From: an uncultured Faecalicatena sp.
Lineage (GTDB): Bacteria > Bacillota > Clostridia > Lachnospirales > Lachnospiraceae
DNA length: 64,000 nt
Direction: 5' to 3'
Assembly (NCBI GenBank): GCA_902489075.1
Contig: CABTYO010000011.1
Coordinates: forward strand, 6,964-70,963
Shown: in pieces, positions 63,974-64,000 of the stretch
Position numbering within the stretch: position 1 is the first letter of the stretch
How the letters are laid out: the number at the start of each line of letters is the position of its first letter
Notes under the pieces: model-generated
Database searches by the model: none
Told to the model about the DNA's origin: nothing
What the model saw: only the letters and a program-made list of their open reading frames with translations
Program-made: the position numbers and the translations under genes

Positions 63974-64000
63974 GTGCAAAGGGGTCTGACCCTTTTGCAC
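63974..64000. repeat. REP-like palindrome, copy 2
   Basis: A 27-bp near-perfect palindrome, from GTGCAAAGGGGTC to GACCCTTTTGCAC, at the window edge. It shares its core with the copy at 25463-25496 and may continue outside. Confidence 0.75.

Noticed and set aside
1..64000. CRISPR array, insertion sequence or prophage.
   Set aside because: No regularly spaced direct repeats, no transposase frames and no phage structural genes were found.

Overview
The window reads as chromosome of a spore-forming, Gram-positive anaerobe of the Clostridia, most likely Lachnospiraceae. The evidence is a core gene order typical of that group (plsX-acpP-rnc-smc-ftsY and der-plsY-gpsA-spoIVA), a fermentative pta-ackA pair, a long-form ribose-phosphate pyrophosphokinase, a 1421-residue 2-hydroxyacyl-CoA dehydratase activase homologue, a sporulation gene (spoIVA) behind a sigma-E-like promoter, and AGGAGG-type ribosome binding sites. 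The species cannot be fixed from the sequence alone. No prophage, insertion sequence or CRISPR array was seen. The accessory content is small regulatory modules, repeats and one degenerate tyrosine recombinase.

Layout. 1-300: a large foldback repeat (element A). 304-8483: dehydratase activase (minus), then rhomboid-like protein, pyruvate kinase and diaminopimelate decarboxylase (plus). 8569-11482: tRNA-Leu(CAA), a self-inhibited class III Fic protein, a glycosyltransferase and a PHP phosphoesterase. 11584-13217: an SdpR/SdpI pair with twin operators around its promoter, then a convergent HAD phosphatase. 13323-21424: a repeat hairpin, polA-coaE-walJ, the ACT/PFL pair, degV, and tmcAL (minus). 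21625-26300: mgtE, pta-ackA, yceD-rpmF. 26501-32846: transport modules, namely a TcyP-like symporter with two exported proteins (one a duplicated thioredoxin-like lipoprotein), and an OPT transporter followed by a PqqD-like protein and a membrane-anchored protein. 32933-41547: plsX-acpP-rnc-smc-ftsY-ilvA and a DUF1653 protein. 41555-47795: a beta-lactam response module made of a class B PBP behind two BlaI-type operators, convergent with blaR1-blaI, which follow prs. 47880-48513: a second giant foldback repeat (element B) and promoter-bearing repeats. 48717-53417: der-plsY-gpsA-spoIVA. 53525-56063: a three-gene signalling operon in which the histidine kinase appears split over two proteins. 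56255-60713: purine nucleoside phosphorylase, an S-adenosylhomocysteine/methylthioadenosine deaminase-type amidohydrolase, a MogA-like protein, a metallo-hydrolase, RNase HI and RNase P RNA. 60744-64000: a PTS EIIC-EAL fusion, a degenerate tyrosine recombinase and a REP-like palindrome.

How the genes work together. Pyruvate kinase, Pta and AckA form a fermentative ATP-yielding route. PlsX, PlsY, ACP and GpsA feed phospholipid synthesis. BlaR1, BlaI and the operator-controlled PBP look like an inducible cell-wall defence in which the regulated target is a PBP rather than a beta-lactamase. The symporter/thioredoxin-lipoprotein operon suggests sulfur-compound or thiol uptake. The OPT/PqqD/membrane trio suggests peptide handling, with a near-consensus CodY box next to its promoter.

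The strongest candidates for something undescribed are the giant branched foldback elements (A and B), the split histidine kinase operon, the duplicated thioredoxin-like lipoprotein with its symporter, and the OPT-PqqD-membrane protein trio.
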